From: Bradyrhizobium sp. CB1650
GTDB lineage: Bacteria > Pseudomonadota > Alphaproteobacteria > Rhizobiales > Xanthobacteraceae
Direction: 5' to 3'
Length of the DNA stretch: 64,000 bases
Assembly (NCBI RefSeq): GCF_029761915.1
Contig: NZ_CP121695.1
Location: 6,291,501-6,355,500, forward strand
The notes beneath the pieces were generated by a model that saw only the letters and a program-made list of their open reading frames with translations, had not been told where the DNA came from and ran no database searches. A program made the translations under genes and the position numbers. Numbering within the stretch: the stretch's first letter is position 1; every line of letters begins with the position of its first letter. Positions 19,757 through 28,587 of the stretch are shown here, piece by piece.

Positions 19757-19783
19757 GCATGATCCGGCCGGGCCGGATCATGC
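19757..19783. repeat. Perfect intercistronic palindrome between RND adaptor and pump genes
   Basis: GCATGATCCGGCC is followed, after one base, by its exact reverse complement. It would form a 13-bp stem in the transcript, lies 10 bases after the adaptor stop and ends 31 bases before the pump ATG. No U-run follows on the minus strand, so it is not a classical terminator. It may stabilise the upstream message or be a dispersed palindromic element. Confidence 0.8.
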
Positions 19784-19793
19784 GAGCTTAGTA

Positions 19794-20987
19794 TCAGTAA
19801 CGCGGCGGCTGCGCCGGGATCGGCGGCGCCGAGTCAGGCGAAATCGACACGGCGGCACCCGATTGCAGCTTGAGCTGGCCGACGGCGACGACCTTGTCGC
19901 CCGCCTTCACGCCCTTCAGGATTTCGACACGTCCCTCGACCCGGTTGCCGGTCTGCACGAAGGTGCGCACCGCGCTCAGGCTGGTCTTGCCGTCCTCTTC
20001 CTTCTTCTCGGTGATCACGAACACCGAGTCGCCGTAGAGCGTGTAGTCGACCGCCGTCTCCGGCACGGTGGTCACCGCCGGCTTCTCCGGCAGCACCACC
20101 GTGGTGGTCACGAACATGCCGGGCTTGAGGATCTTCTCCGGATTGGCGATCGTCGCCTGCACGCGAATGTTGCGGGTGTCGGTGGCGATCTGCGGCTCGA
20201 TCGTCGTGATCTTGCCCTCGAAGGTCCGGCCCGGATAGGCGTCGACCTTCAGCCGGACGGTCTGGCCGACCTTGAGATTGCCAGAGTCCTTTTCCGTCAC
20301 CGTGAAGTTGGCCCACAGCTCGGAGAGATCGGTCAGCGACACGATGGCCGTGCCTGCGGTGAGATATTGGCCGACCTCGACCTTGCGGACACCGAGATCG
20401 CCGGAGAACGGCGCCCGCACCAGCTTCTGCGAGATCAGCGCCTCCGTCTTGGCGATGCCCGCCATCGCCTGGTCGTAGGAGGCCTGCGCCTGGTCAACAG
20501 TCGCCTGCGGACCGAACTGGCGCGACGCGAGCTGCTTGGCGCGGTCGAGCGAAAGCTGCGAGACGGTCGCTTGCGCCTTGAAACTGGCGAGATCGCCCTG
20601 CTCCGGCGCATCGAATAGCTGCACCAAAGGCGTGCCGGCTTCGACATGCGTACCCGGCTCGAACTTGATCTCGGTAACGCGGCCGTTGACGTCGGCGGTG
20701 ACGTTGACCTGATGCACGGCGGCGAGTTCACCGACTGCCGTCAACAGGTTCGGCACCACCTCCGACTTCGCCTCGGCCGCGCTGACGGCTACCGGCGGCG
20801 GCTTGTTGTTGGCGAAGAACTGCTTGATCATCTGGCCCCGGAAGGAGTTGAACCAGACGAGGCCGCCGACGAGCGCGCCCAGCAGCACGCCGACGATGAG
20901 GAACCAGCGCACTGGCTTGACCGGACGCTTGGGAGCCTTGTTGTCGATCGGTTCGCCCGAAATCTTGTGTTCGGTTACGATGTTCAT
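19794..20987 (-). CDS. RND efflux periplasmic adaptor (membrane fusion protein)
   Basis: This 397-residue adaptor is anchored by one N-terminal helix (about 27-45, RWFLIVGVLLGALVGGLVWF). Typical membrane-fusion segments follow: lipoyl-like half TADVNGRVTEIKFEPGTHVEAGTPL, a helical hairpin (about 120-180), APFSGDLGVRKVEVGQYL, and beta-barrel parts with TLYGDSVFVI. It links the pump to an outer-membrane channel. The ATG at 20987 (MNIVTEHKI) is chosen because it lies one base after the TetR stop; the in-frame extension further upstream overlaps the regulator and has no family character. Tight spacing implies co-transcription with tetR. Confidence 0.92.
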   Translation of the reverse strand: MNIVTEHKISGEPIDNKAPKRPVKPVRWFLIVGVLLGALVGGLVWFNSFRGQMIKQFFANNKPPPVAVSAAEAKSEVVPNLLTAVGELAAVHQVNVTADVNGRVTEIKFEPGTHVEAGTPLVQLFDAPEQGDLASFKAQATVSQLSLDRAKQLASRQFGPQATVDQAQASYDQAMAGIAKTEALISQKLVRAPFSGDLGVRKVEVGQYLTAGTAIVSLTDLSELWANFTVTEKDSGNLKVGQTVRLKVDAYPGRTFEGKITTIEPQIATDTRNIRVQATIANPEKILKPGMFVTTTVVLPEKPAVTTVPETAVDYTLYGDSVFVITEKKEEDGKTSLSAVRTFVQTGNRVEGRVEILKGVKAGDKVVAVGQLKLQSGAAVSISPDSAPPIPAQPPRY

Positions 20988-20988
20988 G

Positions 20989-21690
20989 TCATGCACTTTC
21001 TGCAATCGCCGTCTTGCCGGCACCCGGCGCCAAGGCGCGGTCCAGATGCGAAGCAATTGCGGCGTCGTTAAGTCCTATACCCCTCAGGAGAAACTCACAG
21101 AGCTGCCGCTCCAGATCGTTCGCCCTGCTGTAAGCGAGACAGGGCCTGGCCGGCAGCCTGGTCAGCGCAGCCGTCATAACCGAATGATGCGCAAACCAGA
21201 ACAGGTTGAGCGGCTCGCCGCCGCAAGGCCGCGCGTCGCCGGCGGCGACCGCACGCTCGAGCGAGGCGGCGAACACCGCGCCGATCAGCTTCTCGATCTT
21301 GGCATATAGCAGGCGCGCGAACTCGCCATCATCCAGATGGCTAGTGGCCATCAGTCGCAGGCGCTGCGCTTCCTCCTGGTCGGGACCGTCAGCGATCTCG
21401 AGGAAATGCTGGACCATGCCGCGAATCAGCTCGACCAGGGCGGCGGTCGACGGCTCCCGCTCGAGGAGCTCCATAAGCGCCGGGTCGGCTTCGCATTCGT
21501 CGCTGAGGATTTCGGCATAGAGCGCCGCCTTGGACGGGAAATGCTTGAACAGAAGCGCCTCGGAAATGGCAGCAGCGGCCGCCACGCTCTTGGTCGTGGT
21601 GCCGTTATAGCCGTGCCGGGCAAAGCAACGTTTGGCTGCGCCGAGGATCAATTGACGCCTCAGGTCGCTCGTCATGCGCAATGAGCTCAT
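20989..21690 (-). CDS. TetR/AcrR-family regulator of the RND operon
   Basis: This regulator of about 233 residues starts with a TetR helix-turn-helix: LRRQLILGAAKRCFARHGYNGTTTKSVAAAAAISEALLFKHFPSKAALY. A ligand-binding helical domain follows. The ATG at 21690 is preferred; a second ATG at 21675 (MTSDLRRQ) also fits. A start further upstream would run through the palindrome at 21695-21710, the likely operator. As the first gene of the adaptor-pump operon, one base before the adaptor, it probably represses its own operon until an efflux substrate binds. Which start is used is uncertain. Confidence 0.88.
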   Translation of the reverse strand: MSSLRMTSDLRRQLILGAAKRCFARHGYNGTTTKSVAAAAAISEALLFKHFPSKAALYAEILSDECEADPALMELLEREPSTAALVELIRGMVQHFLEIADGPDQEEAQRLRLMATSHLDDGEFARLLYAKIEKLIGAVFAASLERAVAAGDARPCGGEPLNLFWFAHHSVMTAALTRLPARPCLAYSRANDLERQLCEFLLRGIGLNDAAIASHLDRALAPGAGKTAIAESA

Positions 21691-21694
21691 GCTA

Positions 21695-21710
21695 GTGAGT
21701 AAGCACTCAC
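21695..21710. promoter_or_regulatory. Candidate TetR operator
   Basis: GTGAGT-AAGC-ACTCAC is a perfect 6-bp inverted repeat with a 4-base centre. It lies 5 bases upstream of the ATG at 21690 of the TetR gene. Size, symmetry and place fit an autoregulatory operator that also controls the RND genes. Confidence 0.65.
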
Positions 21711-21860
21711 CCACGCAAAAGTCAAGCAAAATGCTGCAACGCAACCTAGATGGGTTGTAGATTCAATGGAAATTTGCGCGCGGGCGATCGCCTGCCAGCA
21801 CCGCAGCGGCCAGCAGCTCTCCTGGGTAGCTATCTTGGGAAGGCCGATTCGAGCGAAGGG

Positions 21861-22451
21861 CTAGATCGGCTGGAAGCCGAGGTCGAGCCGGATCCGGTTG
21901 ACGATGTAAGTCCCGTCCCGGGTTGGCAAAATACGCTCTACGTTGGCGCTGTCGATCTTCACATTGGCAAAGCGCGGCCCGGCCGAGACGTCATGGACGG
22001 CTCTGGCAAAGGCCTCCACCTCGGCCATGGTCGAGATCGCCCGGCTGTCGGGGATGCCGCAGGCCCTGGCGACACCGACGAGGTCGGCGGCCACGGAGGT
22101 GTGGCTGGTCTGGCCGCCGGTCTCGCCGTAGCACTCGTTGTCAAGCACCACGATCGAGAGGTTGGACGGCTTCTGCAGGCCGATGGTGGCGAGGCTCCCC
22201 ATGCCCATCAGCATCTCGCCGTCGCCGGTGATGACCAGCACCGGCAGTTTTGGCTGCGCCAGAGCAAGTCCGAGGCCAATCATCGCGGCCCCACCCATGC
22301 CACCCCAGAGATAGAAGTTGCGCGCGTGGTCGCCGGCGGCGGTGATGTCGTTGGTGGAAGCCCCGAGGCCGCCGATCGCGACGACCTCCTTGCGGTTCGC
22401 AAGCAGCGTGGACACCACCTGGCGGCGATCGAGAAGATTGGCCCTGCTCAT
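21861..22451 (-). CDS. Split ThDP-dependent 2-oxoacid decarboxylase, beta (cofactor-binding) subunit
   Basis: This 196-residue protein is the C-terminal, thiamine-diphosphate pyrophosphate-binding half of a decarboxylase. It shows GGMGGAAMIGLGLALA and the ThDP motif GDGEMLMG...N (G76-D-G, N105 in LDNECYGETGGQ). Two-gene enzymes of this kind include sulfopyruvate decarboxylase (ComDE) and relatives of phosphonopyruvate decarboxylase. The real substrate is unknown, as no sulfonate or phosphonate gene adjoins it. The ATG at 22451 overlaps the alpha-subunit stop by four bases, and family similarity begins there. Confidence 0.83.
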   Translation of the reverse strand: MSRANLLDRRQVVSTLLANRKEVVAIGGLGASTNDITAAGDHARNFYLWGGMGGAAMIGLGLALAQPKLPVLVITGDGEMLMGMGSLATIGLQKPSNLSIVVLDNECYGETGGQTSHTSVAADLVGVARACGIPDSRAISTMAEVEAFARAVHDVSAGPRFANVKIDSANVERILPTRDGTYIVNRIRLDLGFQPI

Positions 22452-22990
22452 TTGGTGAAAACCTTGGCGCCGATCAGGCGCTGCGACAACAGGACGGCGG
22501 TTGGCGTGAGGGCATTGTAGGCCTGCGCCGCAGCCGCTTCGAGCACGGCCGGCACCTCGGCTGCGTTCGAGGCGCGCAGCACCTTGACGCCAGAGAGCTC
22601 GAAGACGCCCTGCGTGGTCGACCCCATCGGCACCTGCCACGGATTGAACTCGCCCCACTCCCCACGCATGGTCACCAGGGTCAGGAACGGGAAGCGCAGG
22701 ATCGGGATCAGCGACAGCATGTTGATGCAATTGCCGACCCCGCTCGACTGCATCAGCAACACGCCGCGCTGTCCGCCGGCCCAGGCGCCGGCCAGGAGCG
22801 CCACGCCCTCCTCCTCCGTCGTCAGCGCAATGCCGCGCATCGTGGACGAGCCCAGAACGCGCTGGATCAGCTTCGAGTGACCGGCGTCAGGTACGTAAGG
22901 CACCTGCCGGACGTCGAAGCGTTGCAATGTCGCGAAAATATCGTCCGGCCACGTCAGGGCCGTGTCGGCAGCGTCAGCGCGGGCGTGCAT
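22448..22990 (-). CDS. Split ThDP-dependent 2-oxoacid decarboxylase, alpha (pyrimidine-binding) subunit
   Basis: This 180-residue protein is the N-terminal, pyrimidine-binding half of the same enzyme. It has the PYVPDAGHSKLI entry segment, the acidic cluster TTEEEG (E59-E61) that supplies the Glu activating ThDP, and LLMQSSGVGNCINMLSL, as in phospho- and sulfopyruvate decarboxylases. The ATG at 22990 (MHARADAAD) matches the expected length. It overlaps the beta gene (ATGA), so the two chains should be made in equal amounts. It is transcribed divergently from the P450 gene across a gap of about 107 bases, in which no clear operator was found. Confidence 0.83.
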   Translation of the reverse strand: MHARADAADTALTWPDDIFATLQRFDVRQVPYVPDAGHSKLIQRVLGSSTMRGIALTTEEEGVALLAGAWAGGQRGVLLMQSSGVGNCINMLSLIPILRFPFLTLVTMRGEWGEFNPWQVPMGSTTQGVFELSGVKVLRASNAAEVPAVLEAAAAQAYNALTPTAVLLSQRLIGAKVFTK

Positions 22991-23097
22991 TTTCCTGTCC
23001 GGTCGGCTAGCAAATCGTGGCACGACTGTAGACGGTGAGCTGCATCGCTCGAAAGAGCGAAAACGGCATATCGGTCTCAACCGGCGAGTATGGCGGC

Positions 23098-24318
23098 ATG
23101 AACGCAGATGCGAGAGAACTGGCGGCCAATTTCGATCTGGAGAAGCTGACGCCCGAATTCTACGACAATCCCTACCCGACTTATCGTGCACTGCGGGAGA
23201 ACGAGCCAGTCAAGCGCCTGCCGAACGGCACCGTGTTCCTGACCCGCTACGACGATCTCGTCGCTACTTACAAGAACACAAAGTCGTTCAGCTCGGACAA
23301 GAAGCGCGAGTTCGCGCCGAAATACGGCCCGTCCCTGCTCTACGAGCACCACACCACCAGTCTCGTTTTCAACGATCCGCCCTCCCATACCCGCGTGCGG
23401 CGCCTGATCATGGGCGCGCTGTCGCCGCGCGCCATCGCCGGCATGGAACCTGACCTGATCAGACTGGTCGACGGCCTGCTCGACGCCATTGCTGCCAAGG
23501 GCCATTGCGAGCTGATCGACGACTTTGCCGCCTCCATTCCCATCGAAGTGATCGGCAATCTGCTCGACGTTCCTCACGACGAGCGCGAGCCGCTCCGCGA
23601 CTGGTCGCTGGCGATCCTGGGCGCGCTCGAACCTGTCGTGTCGACCGAGGCCGCGGCACGCGGCAATCGCGCCGTGAAGGACTTCCTCGCCTATCTCGAG
23701 ACGCTTGTCGCGCGCCGGCGCCAGAAGCCGGGCAATCCCAAGCGCGACGTGCTGACGCGCCTGATCCAGGGCGAGGAGAATGGCGAGCGGCTGACCGAGA
23801 AGGAATTGCTGCACAACTGCATCTTCCTGCTCAACGCGGGACACGAGACCACGACCAACCTGATCGGCAACGGCCTGGTCGCACTGCACCGTAGTCCGGA
23901 TCAAAAGCTGAAGCTGATCGACAATCCGGAGCTGATCAAGACGGCGGTGGAAGAGATGCTACGCTATGAGAGTTCGAACCAGCTCGGCAATCGCATGACT
24001 ACGGAACGCGTCGAGCTCGGTGGCGTCATGCTCGATGCGGGCACGTCGGTCACGCTGTGCATCGGTGCGGCCAACCGTGATCCCGCGCAGTTTCCGGATC
24101 CCGAAAGCTTCGACATCGCGCGCACGCCGAACCGGCATCTCGCCTTCGCGACCGGGGCGCATCAATGCGCCGGCATGGCGCTGGCGCGGCTCGAAGGCGC
24201 CATTGCGATCTCCCGCTTCCTGGCGCGCTTTCCGCGCTATGCCCTGAGCGCTCAGCCGGTGCGGGGCGGACGGGTGCGGTTCCGTGGCTTTTTGAGCGTA
24301 CCCTGCTCCATCGGCTGA
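23098..24318 (+). CDS. Cytochrome P450
   Basis: This 406-residue soluble bacterial P450 has the I-helix oxygen-activation motif AGHETT (247-252), the K-helix ExxR (E286-R289) and the haem-binding loop FATGAHQCAGMALARLEG with axial ligand C357. It would hydroxylate an unknown substrate using electrons from a ferredoxin and reductase. No ferredoxin gene is beside it; a ferredoxin-reductase-like flavoprotein lies near 39195-40415 and could be a partner, but that is speculation. The ATG at 23098 is used because family similarity starts just after it. It is divergent from the ThDP decarboxylase genes. Confidence 0.93.
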   Translation: MNADARELAANFDLEKLTPEFYDNPYPTYRALRENEPVKRLPNGTVFLTRYDDLVATYKNTKSFSSDKKREFAPKYGPSLLYEHHTTSLVFNDPPSHTRVRRLIMGALSPRAIAGMEPDLIRLVDGLLDAIAAKGHCELIDDFAASIPIEVIGNLLDVPHDEREPLRDWSLAILGALEPVVSTEAAARGNRAVKDFLAYLETLVARRRQKPGNPKRDVLTRLIQGEENGERLTEKELLHNCIFLLNAGHETTTNLIGNGLVALHRSPDQKLKLIDNPELIKTAVEEMLRYESSNQLGNRMTTERVELGGVMLDAGTSVTLCIGAANRDPAQFPDPESFDIARTPNRHLAFATGAHQCAGMALARLEGAIAISRFLARFPRYALSAQPVRGGRVRFRGFLSVPCSIG

Positions 24319-24385
24319 GCATTTTTGAACGAGCCGCGCATGATCGGTTAGAATGCACGAGGTACATGAGCTGGAGTGACGAAGG

Positions 24386-25603
24386 ATGAGTAGTCCGCCA
24401 GTCGCTGATTTCATCGCGAGGGAGGCGCGCTTCGGCGCCCGCAACTACGAGCCGCTCGGCGTTGTCCTCTCGCGCGGCGAAGGCGTTTTTGTTTGGGACA
24501 CCCAAGGCAACCGATATCTGGATTGCCTCTCGGCCTATTCGGCGCTCAACCAAGGCCACTGCCATCCGAAAATCCTGGCCGCGATGGTCGAACAGGCCAG
24601 CCGACTGACCCTGACCTCGCGTGCATTCCACAACGATCAGCTCGCTCCCTTCTATGAAGAGATCGCAGAGCTGACTGGCTCCCACAAGGTGCTGCCGATG
24701 AACAGCGGGGCCGAGGCAGTGGAGAGCGCGATCAAATCCGTCCGCAAATGGGGCTATGAGGTGAAGGGGGTGCCCGAGGGGCAAGCCGAGATCATCGTCT
24801 GCGCCAACAATTTCCATGGACGCACCCTCGGTATCGTCGGCTTCTCGACCGACGCGGCCACGCGCGAACATTTCGGCCCCTTCGCGCCGGGCTTCAGAAT
24901 CATTCCCTTCGGCGATCTCGCAGCGCTGAAAGAAGCAATTACGCCGAACACCGTCGCCTTCCTGGTCGAGCCGATCCAGGGCGAAGCCGGCGTCATCATT
25001 CCACCAGCAGGCTATTTCGCGGGGGTACGCGCGCTCTGCACCGCGCACGAGGTGATGCTGATCCTCGACGAAATCCAGACCGGGCTCGGCCGCACCGGCA
25101 AGCTGCTTGCGGAACAGCACGAGGGCATCGAGGCGGATGTGACGCTGCTCGGCAAAGCTTTGTCCGGCGGCTTCTATCCGGTCTCGGCCGTGCTTTCCAA
25201 CAACGAGGTGCTCGGCACGCTGAAACCCGGCCAGCATGGCTCGACATTCGGTGGCAACCCGCTCGCCTGTGCGGTGGCGCGGGCGGCGCTCCGCGTTCTC
25301 GTCGAGGAAGGAATGATCGAGAACGCTTCGGTACAGGGTGAGCGCTTCCTGCAAGGCCTCCGCAGCATCCGCGCCAACACCGTCCGCGAGGTGCGCGGAC
25401 GCGGGCTGATGCTGGCGGTCGAGCTCAATCCCGAGGCCGGACGTGCCCGCCGCTATTGCGAGGCTCTGCAACTCGAAGGCATTCTCGCTAAGGACACCCA
25501 CGAGCACACGATCCGCTTCGCCCCGCCGTTGGTGATTACCAGCGATCAGGTTGACTGGGCGCTGGAGCGGATCGCGGCCACCCTTACTGTGGATTTGACG
25601 TAA
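24386..25603 (+). CDS. rocD: Ornithine--oxo-acid aminotransferase
   Basis: This 405-residue class III aminotransferase should convert ornithine and 2-oxoglutarate to glutamate semialdehyde and glutamate. It closely follows ornithine aminotransferases: [84 protein letters not shown]. The PLP-binding lysine is K257 in [15 protein letters not shown], followed by [21 protein letters not shown] nine bases before the ATG supports the start. It lies 67 bases after the P450 stop on the same strand; co-transcription is possible, but no functional link is evident. Confidence 0.9.
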   Translation: MSSPPVADFIAREARFGARNYEPLGVVLSRGEGVFVWDTQGNRYLDCLSAYSALNQGHCHPKILAAMVEQASRLTLTSRAFHNDQLAPFYEEIAELTGSHKVLPMNSGAEAVESAIKSVRKWGYEVKGVPEGQAEIIVCANNFHGRTLGIVGFSTDAATREHFGPFAPGFRIIPFGDLAALKEAITPNTVAFLVEPIQGEAGVIIPPAGYFAGVRALCTAHEVMLILDEIQTGLGRTGKLLAEQHEGIEADVTLLGKALSGGFYPVSAVLSNNEVLGTLKPGQHGSTFGGNPLACAVARAALRVLVEEGMIENASVQGERFLQGLRSIRANTVREVRGRGLMLAVELNPEAGRARRYCEALQLEGILAKDTHEHTIRFAPPLVITSDQVDWALERIAATLTVDLT

Positions 25604-25704
25604 GGCCCGCCTGCGTCGGAATGGCGCAATGCCGGCGGCGGCCGAACGATTTCGTCACCTGCGCGTTGACAGTTGCGGGCGATTGGATGAGCGGAGCTAC
25701 TATC

Positions 25705-27693
25705 ATGCTTCCGCGAGGTGCTTGCCTTACGGCCTTCCTGGTTGGCGTCTCCATGCTGGCGACGAGTGCCGGCGCGCCCGCCCAGGAACATGGAAGAGGT
25801 GGACCACCGGCTCCGGCTGCACGACCGGCAGCGCCACCGGCGATGGCCCGTCCGTCAGCACCACCACCGATGGCCCGTCCGGCGGCACCGCCGGCCATGG
25901 CGCGTCCCGCCGCACCGGCATTCCATCCACCAGTCATGCCGCAGCGACCGGCGATGGCGCCACATCCGGCGCCCCACATCGCCTCACCGCCGCCGCGCCC
26001 GACCCCACACATTGCCGCGCCGCCGCGTCCGGCCCCGCACGTGGCGGCACCGCGGCCTGAATTCCATCGGGCACCGGCAGCACCGCAGCGTCCGGCCATG
26101 GCGCCGCGGCCGACGCCGCATATCGCAGCCCCTTCACGCCCCAGCGCGCCGCCCGCCGTGAGCGAGCGGCCGGGACGGCCGCGCGAGACGCTCTCGCGCC
26201 AACCCGCCGAACGCCAGGGCCGCATCGACCGCTTGCAGCAGCGCGTGCAGACGTTGCAGTCGCAAAAGCCGGAAGGCGCAAGAGCGCAACGCGAGCAGCA
26301 ACGGCTGCTGCAGTCGCAGAGCCGGCTGCTTGAGCGCGAGCAGCGAGTGCAACAGCGCGAGCAGCACGTCGAGCAGCGGCAGCGCGAGATGCTGACGCGT
26401 CAGAGCACAGAACGGCAGAGCCGCATCGATCGCATGCAGCAGCGCGTCCAGCAACTGCAGTCGCAGAAGCCGGAAGGCCTGCGGGCGCAGCGTGCACAGG
26501 AGCGGGCACTGCAGACACAGAACCGTCTGCTCCAGCGCGAGCAGGGCATGCAACAGCGGGATCAGGCGCGCCTGCAGCGGCTGAGACCGCAGCCTTCGGC
26601 CGAGCGATCCGCCGCTGCGACCGCCGCGCAAGCCGCGGCACGCGGACGGTTTGCCGCCCGCTTCCGCGGCGACGACGCACTGAATGCGCGCGCGGCGATC
26701 GCCGCCCGGCAGCACGGCTGGGCTCCCCGCTCCGCCTGGCGGCACGGCAGCCGTGCAGCGTTTGTGGCTTGGCTGGGCCCGGTGTTCTGGCCCTATGCCT
26801 ATTCCGATATCTTCGAATACACGTTCTGGCCGTACGCCTATGAGCCCGGCTACTGGGCTTACGCCTACGACGATTTCGTCGACACCGTGTTCTGGGGCGG
26901 TGATAACGTGTACTCCGCCTACGCCGCCTACCCGGAATCCGGCGCGACGATACCGGCCGGTCGGCCGCGCGAACGCGCGAGCGCAAGCTCGCAGACTCTT
27001 CGACAGTTGTGCGGAGATCCGGAAAAGGGCGTGACCGCCTGGCCGATCGCGTCGATCACGCAGGCCGTACGGCCGACACCCGAGCAGCGCACCCTGCTCG
27101 ATGACTTGAAGGCTGCGGCGGCGAAGGCTGCCGAAATGTTCAAGCAATCCTGCAACGACTCATATGCGCTGACGCCACCCGGCCGCTTGCGCGCGATGAC
27201 GAACCGCATCAGCGTCACGCTCGAGGCGGTGAAAATCGTGCGGCCGGCGCTCGAACGATTCTATAGTTCGCTCAGCGATGAGCAGCAGGCGCGTTTCAAC
27301 GCGCTCGGCCCCAATATTGGCGGGCGTTCGCAGCCGCAGCCGCAGCAACAAGAAGCGAATGCTCAGCCCGAAAGCTGCGGCGATCCGAAATCCAGCCTGA
27401 CGCAGCTCCCGATCGAACGGATCGAGGCGGTGGTCCATCCGGCGGGCAAGCAAAAGGAAGCGCTCGAGCGCTTGGGCGATGCGACCAAGCAGGCGGTTCA
27501 AGCCCTGCAGGCTGCCTGCCCGGATGACGTGCCGCTGACGCCGGTCGGGCGCCTCGAAGCGATGCAGAAGCGGCTCGAAGCCATGCTGGACGCAGCCAAC
27601 CGGGTGCAGCCGGCATTGGACGAGTTCTATGCGACGCTGAGCAGCGAGCAGAAGGCACGCTTCAACACGCTGCCCCAGACGGCAAGCCAGTGA
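25705..27693 (+). CDS. Secreted repeat protein with two LTXXQ-like (Spy/CpxP) modules
   Basis: This 662-residue exported protein has a signal peptide (MLPRGACLTAFLVGVSMLATSAGAPAQ). Residues of about 30-170 are rich in Pro, Ala and Arg. A tandem pair of about 65-residue Gln/Arg-rich coiled-coil repeats follows; each begins near ERQ(G/S)RIDR(L/M)QQRV and holds LQSQKPEG. Next comes an aromatic segment (FWPYAY occurs twice). The C-terminus has two related modules of about 100 residues, each opening with CGDP and holding LTPxGRLxAM...F(Y)xxLSxEQxARFN, which resembles LTXXQ/Spy-type periplasmic proteins. GGAG 8 bases before the ATG at 25705 supports this start over open-frame codons upstream. An envelope or stress role is likely; the exact function is unknown. 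Confidence 0.75.
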   Translation: MLPRGACLTAFLVGVSMLATSAGAPAQEHGRGGPPAPAARPAAPPAMARPSAPPPMARPAAPPAMARPAAPAFHPPVMPQRPAMAPHPAPHIASPPPRPTPHIAAPPRPAPHVAAPRPEFHRAPAAPQRPAMAPRPTPHIAAPSRPSAPPAVSERPGRPRETLSRQPAERQGRIDRLQQRVQTLQSQKPEGARAQREQQRLLQSQSRLLEREQRVQQREQHVEQRQREMLTRQSTERQSRIDRMQQRVQQLQSQKPEGLRAQRAQERALQTQNRLLQREQGMQQRDQARLQRLRPQPSAERSAAATAAQAAARGRFAARFRGDDALNARAAIAARQHGWAPRSAWRHGSRAAFVAWLGPVFWPYAYSDIFEYTFWPYAYEPGYWAYAYDDFVDTVFWGGDNVYSAYAAYPESGATIPAGRPRERASASSQTLRQLCGDPEKGVTAWPIASITQAVRPTPEQRTLLDDLKAAAAKAAEMFKQSCNDSYALTPPGRLRAMTNRISVTLEAVKIVRPALERFYSSLSDEQQARFNALGPNIGGRSQPQPQQQEANAQPESCGDPKSSLTQLPIERIEAVVHPAGKQKEALERLGDATKQAVQALQAACPDDVPLTPVGRLEAMQKRLEAMLDAANRVQPALDEFYATLSSEQKARFNTLPQTASQ

Positions 27694-27723
27694 CTGCCAC
27701 GAGCATTGCCTACGGTACCGACC

Positions 27724-28587
27724 CTAGACCACGCTTCGGTGCCGCTCGATGCAGGTGCGCAGCACCTCGTCGATCGGCTTGCCCCACCAGTCGTTGGAGA
27801 ATATCTCGATCTCCGAATAACCAGCATAGCCCTGCGCCTCGACCGCAGCGCGCACGGATTTGATGTCGATCACTCCGTCACCCATCATGCCGCGGTCGTT
27901 GAGGATGTCCTTGGTCGGCACCAGCCAGTCGCAGACATGGAATGCCAGGAGGCGATCCTTGCCGGCGCGCGCGACTTGGCCCATCAGCTCCGGATCCCAC
28001 CAGATATGATAGACATCGAGTGCGACCCCGAGCATGCCGGTACGATCAGGATCGAGCCGGTCGCAGATGTCGAGCGCCTGTTTTGTGGTGTTCACGCAGG
28101 CGCGGTCCCCGGCATAAGCCGGATGCAGCGGCTCGATCGCCAATGGCATTTTCGCTTGCCTGGCATAGTCCAGCATTTCGGCCAGCGTTTCCTCGACTTG
28201 AACGCGCGCAGCGGCGATGTCCTTTGAAGCCGCGCTTCCCGGCCGCGAATATTGCGGCAGACCGCCGACGACGAGCACGATGCACGACGCGCCCAGCTCT
28301 TTGGCTTCGTCCACACAGCGCCGATTGTCGTCACGTACCTCGGCGCGCCGCGGTGCGTCAGAGGTAAACATGCCGCCCCGGCAATAGCCCGAGAGCTCCA
28401 GGCCGGCGTCGCGTACCGCGCGCACGGCGCGGTCGAGGCCGACGGCTGCGACCTGGTCGCGCCAGGGATCGATAGCGCGAATGCCGTGGCGGGCGCAGGC
28501 CTCAGCGATCGCGACCAGGTCACCCTGCGTGCGGACGGTCGCCGTGTTCAGCGACAGCCAGCGATGATCGGACGAAAAATCGCGCAT
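27724..28587 (-). CDS. Sugar phosphate isomerase/epimerase family protein (TIM barrel)
   Basis: This 287-residue AP-endonuclease-2/xylose-isomerase-like TIM-barrel protein is probably a sugar or inositol-type isomerase or epimerase. Metal-binding acidic and histidine positions appear in IEPLHPAY, ALDVYHIWWDP, FHVCDWLVP and YSEIEIFS. It is the last gene of the operon that runs leftward from 35041. Its ATG shares a base with the stop of the DUF993 gene (TGATG). Together with the Gfo/Idh/MocA and DUF993 genes it forms a trio often linked in rhizobia, consistent with a cyclic or oxidised sugar. The stop lies 30 bases from the stop of the convergent LTXXQ-type gene. Confidence 0.85.
   Translation of the reverse strand: MRDFSSDHRWLSLNTATVRTQGDLVAIAEACARHGIRAIDPWRDQVAAVGLDRAVRAVRDAGLELSGYCRGGMFTSDAPRRAEVRDDNRRCVDEAKELGASCIVLVVGGLPQYSRPGSAASKDIAAARVQVEETLAEMLDYARQAKMPLAIEPLHPAYAGDRACVNTTKQALDICDRLDPDRTGMLGVALDVYHIWWDPELMGQVARAGKDRLLAFHVCDWLVPTKDILNDRGMMGDGVIDIKSVRAAVEAQGYAGYSEIEIFSNDWWGKPIDEVLRTCIERHRSVV

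Noticed and set aside
25800..26160. Proline/alanine-coding DNA repeats considered as a minisatellite
   Set aside because: The repetition keeps the reading frame and fits a low-complexity domain of the secreted protein.
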